DNA from: Ekhidna sp.
GTDB lineage: Bacteria > Bacteroidota > Bacteroidia > Cytophagales > Cyclobacteriaceae
Assembly (NCBI GenBank): GCA_028821635.1
Contig: JAPPDO010000332.1
Location: 1-6,503, forward strand
Direction of reading: 5' to 3'
Length of the DNA: 6,503 bases
Made by a program: the position numbers and the translations under genes. Under the pieces are notes generated by a model. That model did no database searches and was not told where the DNA came from. It was given only the letters and a program-made list of their open reading frames with translations. The stretch's first letter is position 1; each line of letters begins with the position of its first letter. Below, piece by piece: positions 6,387-6,503 of the stretch.

Positions 6387-6503
6387 TGGGGTAAATAGCT
6401 CATCAATACTGTTTGAATATAGTTTAATAGCATTAGCTATATTTTCCTGTAACTATTCAGGTATCAAAATAATCAACCTATGGATCATTACATGGTAAAT
6501 GTT
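6387..6503 (-). other. Upstream continuation of the hsdS frame, broken by TAG
   Basis: Reading on upstream in the hsdS frame gives ENIANAIKLYSNSIDELF and TPL directly before the TTG. This resembles the helix that joins the two halves of normal HsdS proteins. A TAG at 6453-6455 interrupts it. The frame further upstream to the window edge (IHRLIILIPE and before) has no HsdS likeness, and the other two frames have stops. This suggests a breakpoint or decay close to 6453. No hsdM sequence is visible before the window ends. Confidence 0.45.

Noticed and set aside
1..6503. CRISPR array, tRNA or rRNA genes
   Set aside because: No regularly spaced direct repeats and no recognisable RNA gene sequence were seen on either strand.

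Overview
This is an accessory, defence-type region of a low-GC bacterial genome. Hand-counted samples run from about 23% G+C (301-360) through 33% (4501-4560) to 55% (1561-1620). The phylum cannot be fixed from the sequence. The A/T-rich leaders without a Shine-Dalgarno in front of hsdR and the DUF4145 gene would suit Bacteroidota, but mntA and especially hepT carry good Shine-Dalgarno sequences, so this is only a suggestion.

Layout. Positions 1-1027 hold no intact gene. There is a left-edge minus-strand coding fragment (1-203), a short open minus-strand stretch upstream of it, and a decayed plus-strand gene for a small secreted or membrane protein (433-888) broken by stops and frameshifts. 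Positions 1028-1679 carry an intact minus-strand MntA/HepT toxin-antitoxin pair: the nucleotidyltransferase antitoxin comes first and overlaps the HEPN RNase toxin. Positions 1771-2195 hold two short coding-like fragments on opposite strands. Positions 2286-3020 encode a plus-strand DUF4145 protein with N-terminal cysteine pairs. Positions 3070-3453 are a heavily frameshifted IS5-family transposase remnant. Positions 3480-6386 are a minus-strand type I restriction operon segment: hsdS (one target recognition domain) followed 6 bases later by a full-length hsdR of the EcoEI type. No hsdM is visible; if present it should lie beyond the right edge, upstream of hsdS.

How the genes work together. 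HsdR is the translocase/nuclease that needs HsdM and HsdS to recognise unmethylated sites. Here HsdS has only its second half in an open frame, and its spacer helix is cut off by a TAG at 6453-6455. The local operon may therefore be damaged, or may have a half-length, recombining specificity gene. MntA normally silences HepT by AMPylating its active-site tyrosine, and both proteins keep the key motifs. The DUF4145 protein sits between the two systems, as this family often does, and is the least understood intact gene here. The mix of intact defence genes with decayed genes and an IS remnant is what a high-turnover defence island looks like. I see no clear new multi-gene system; the best leads are the DUF4145 protein and the broken hsdS.
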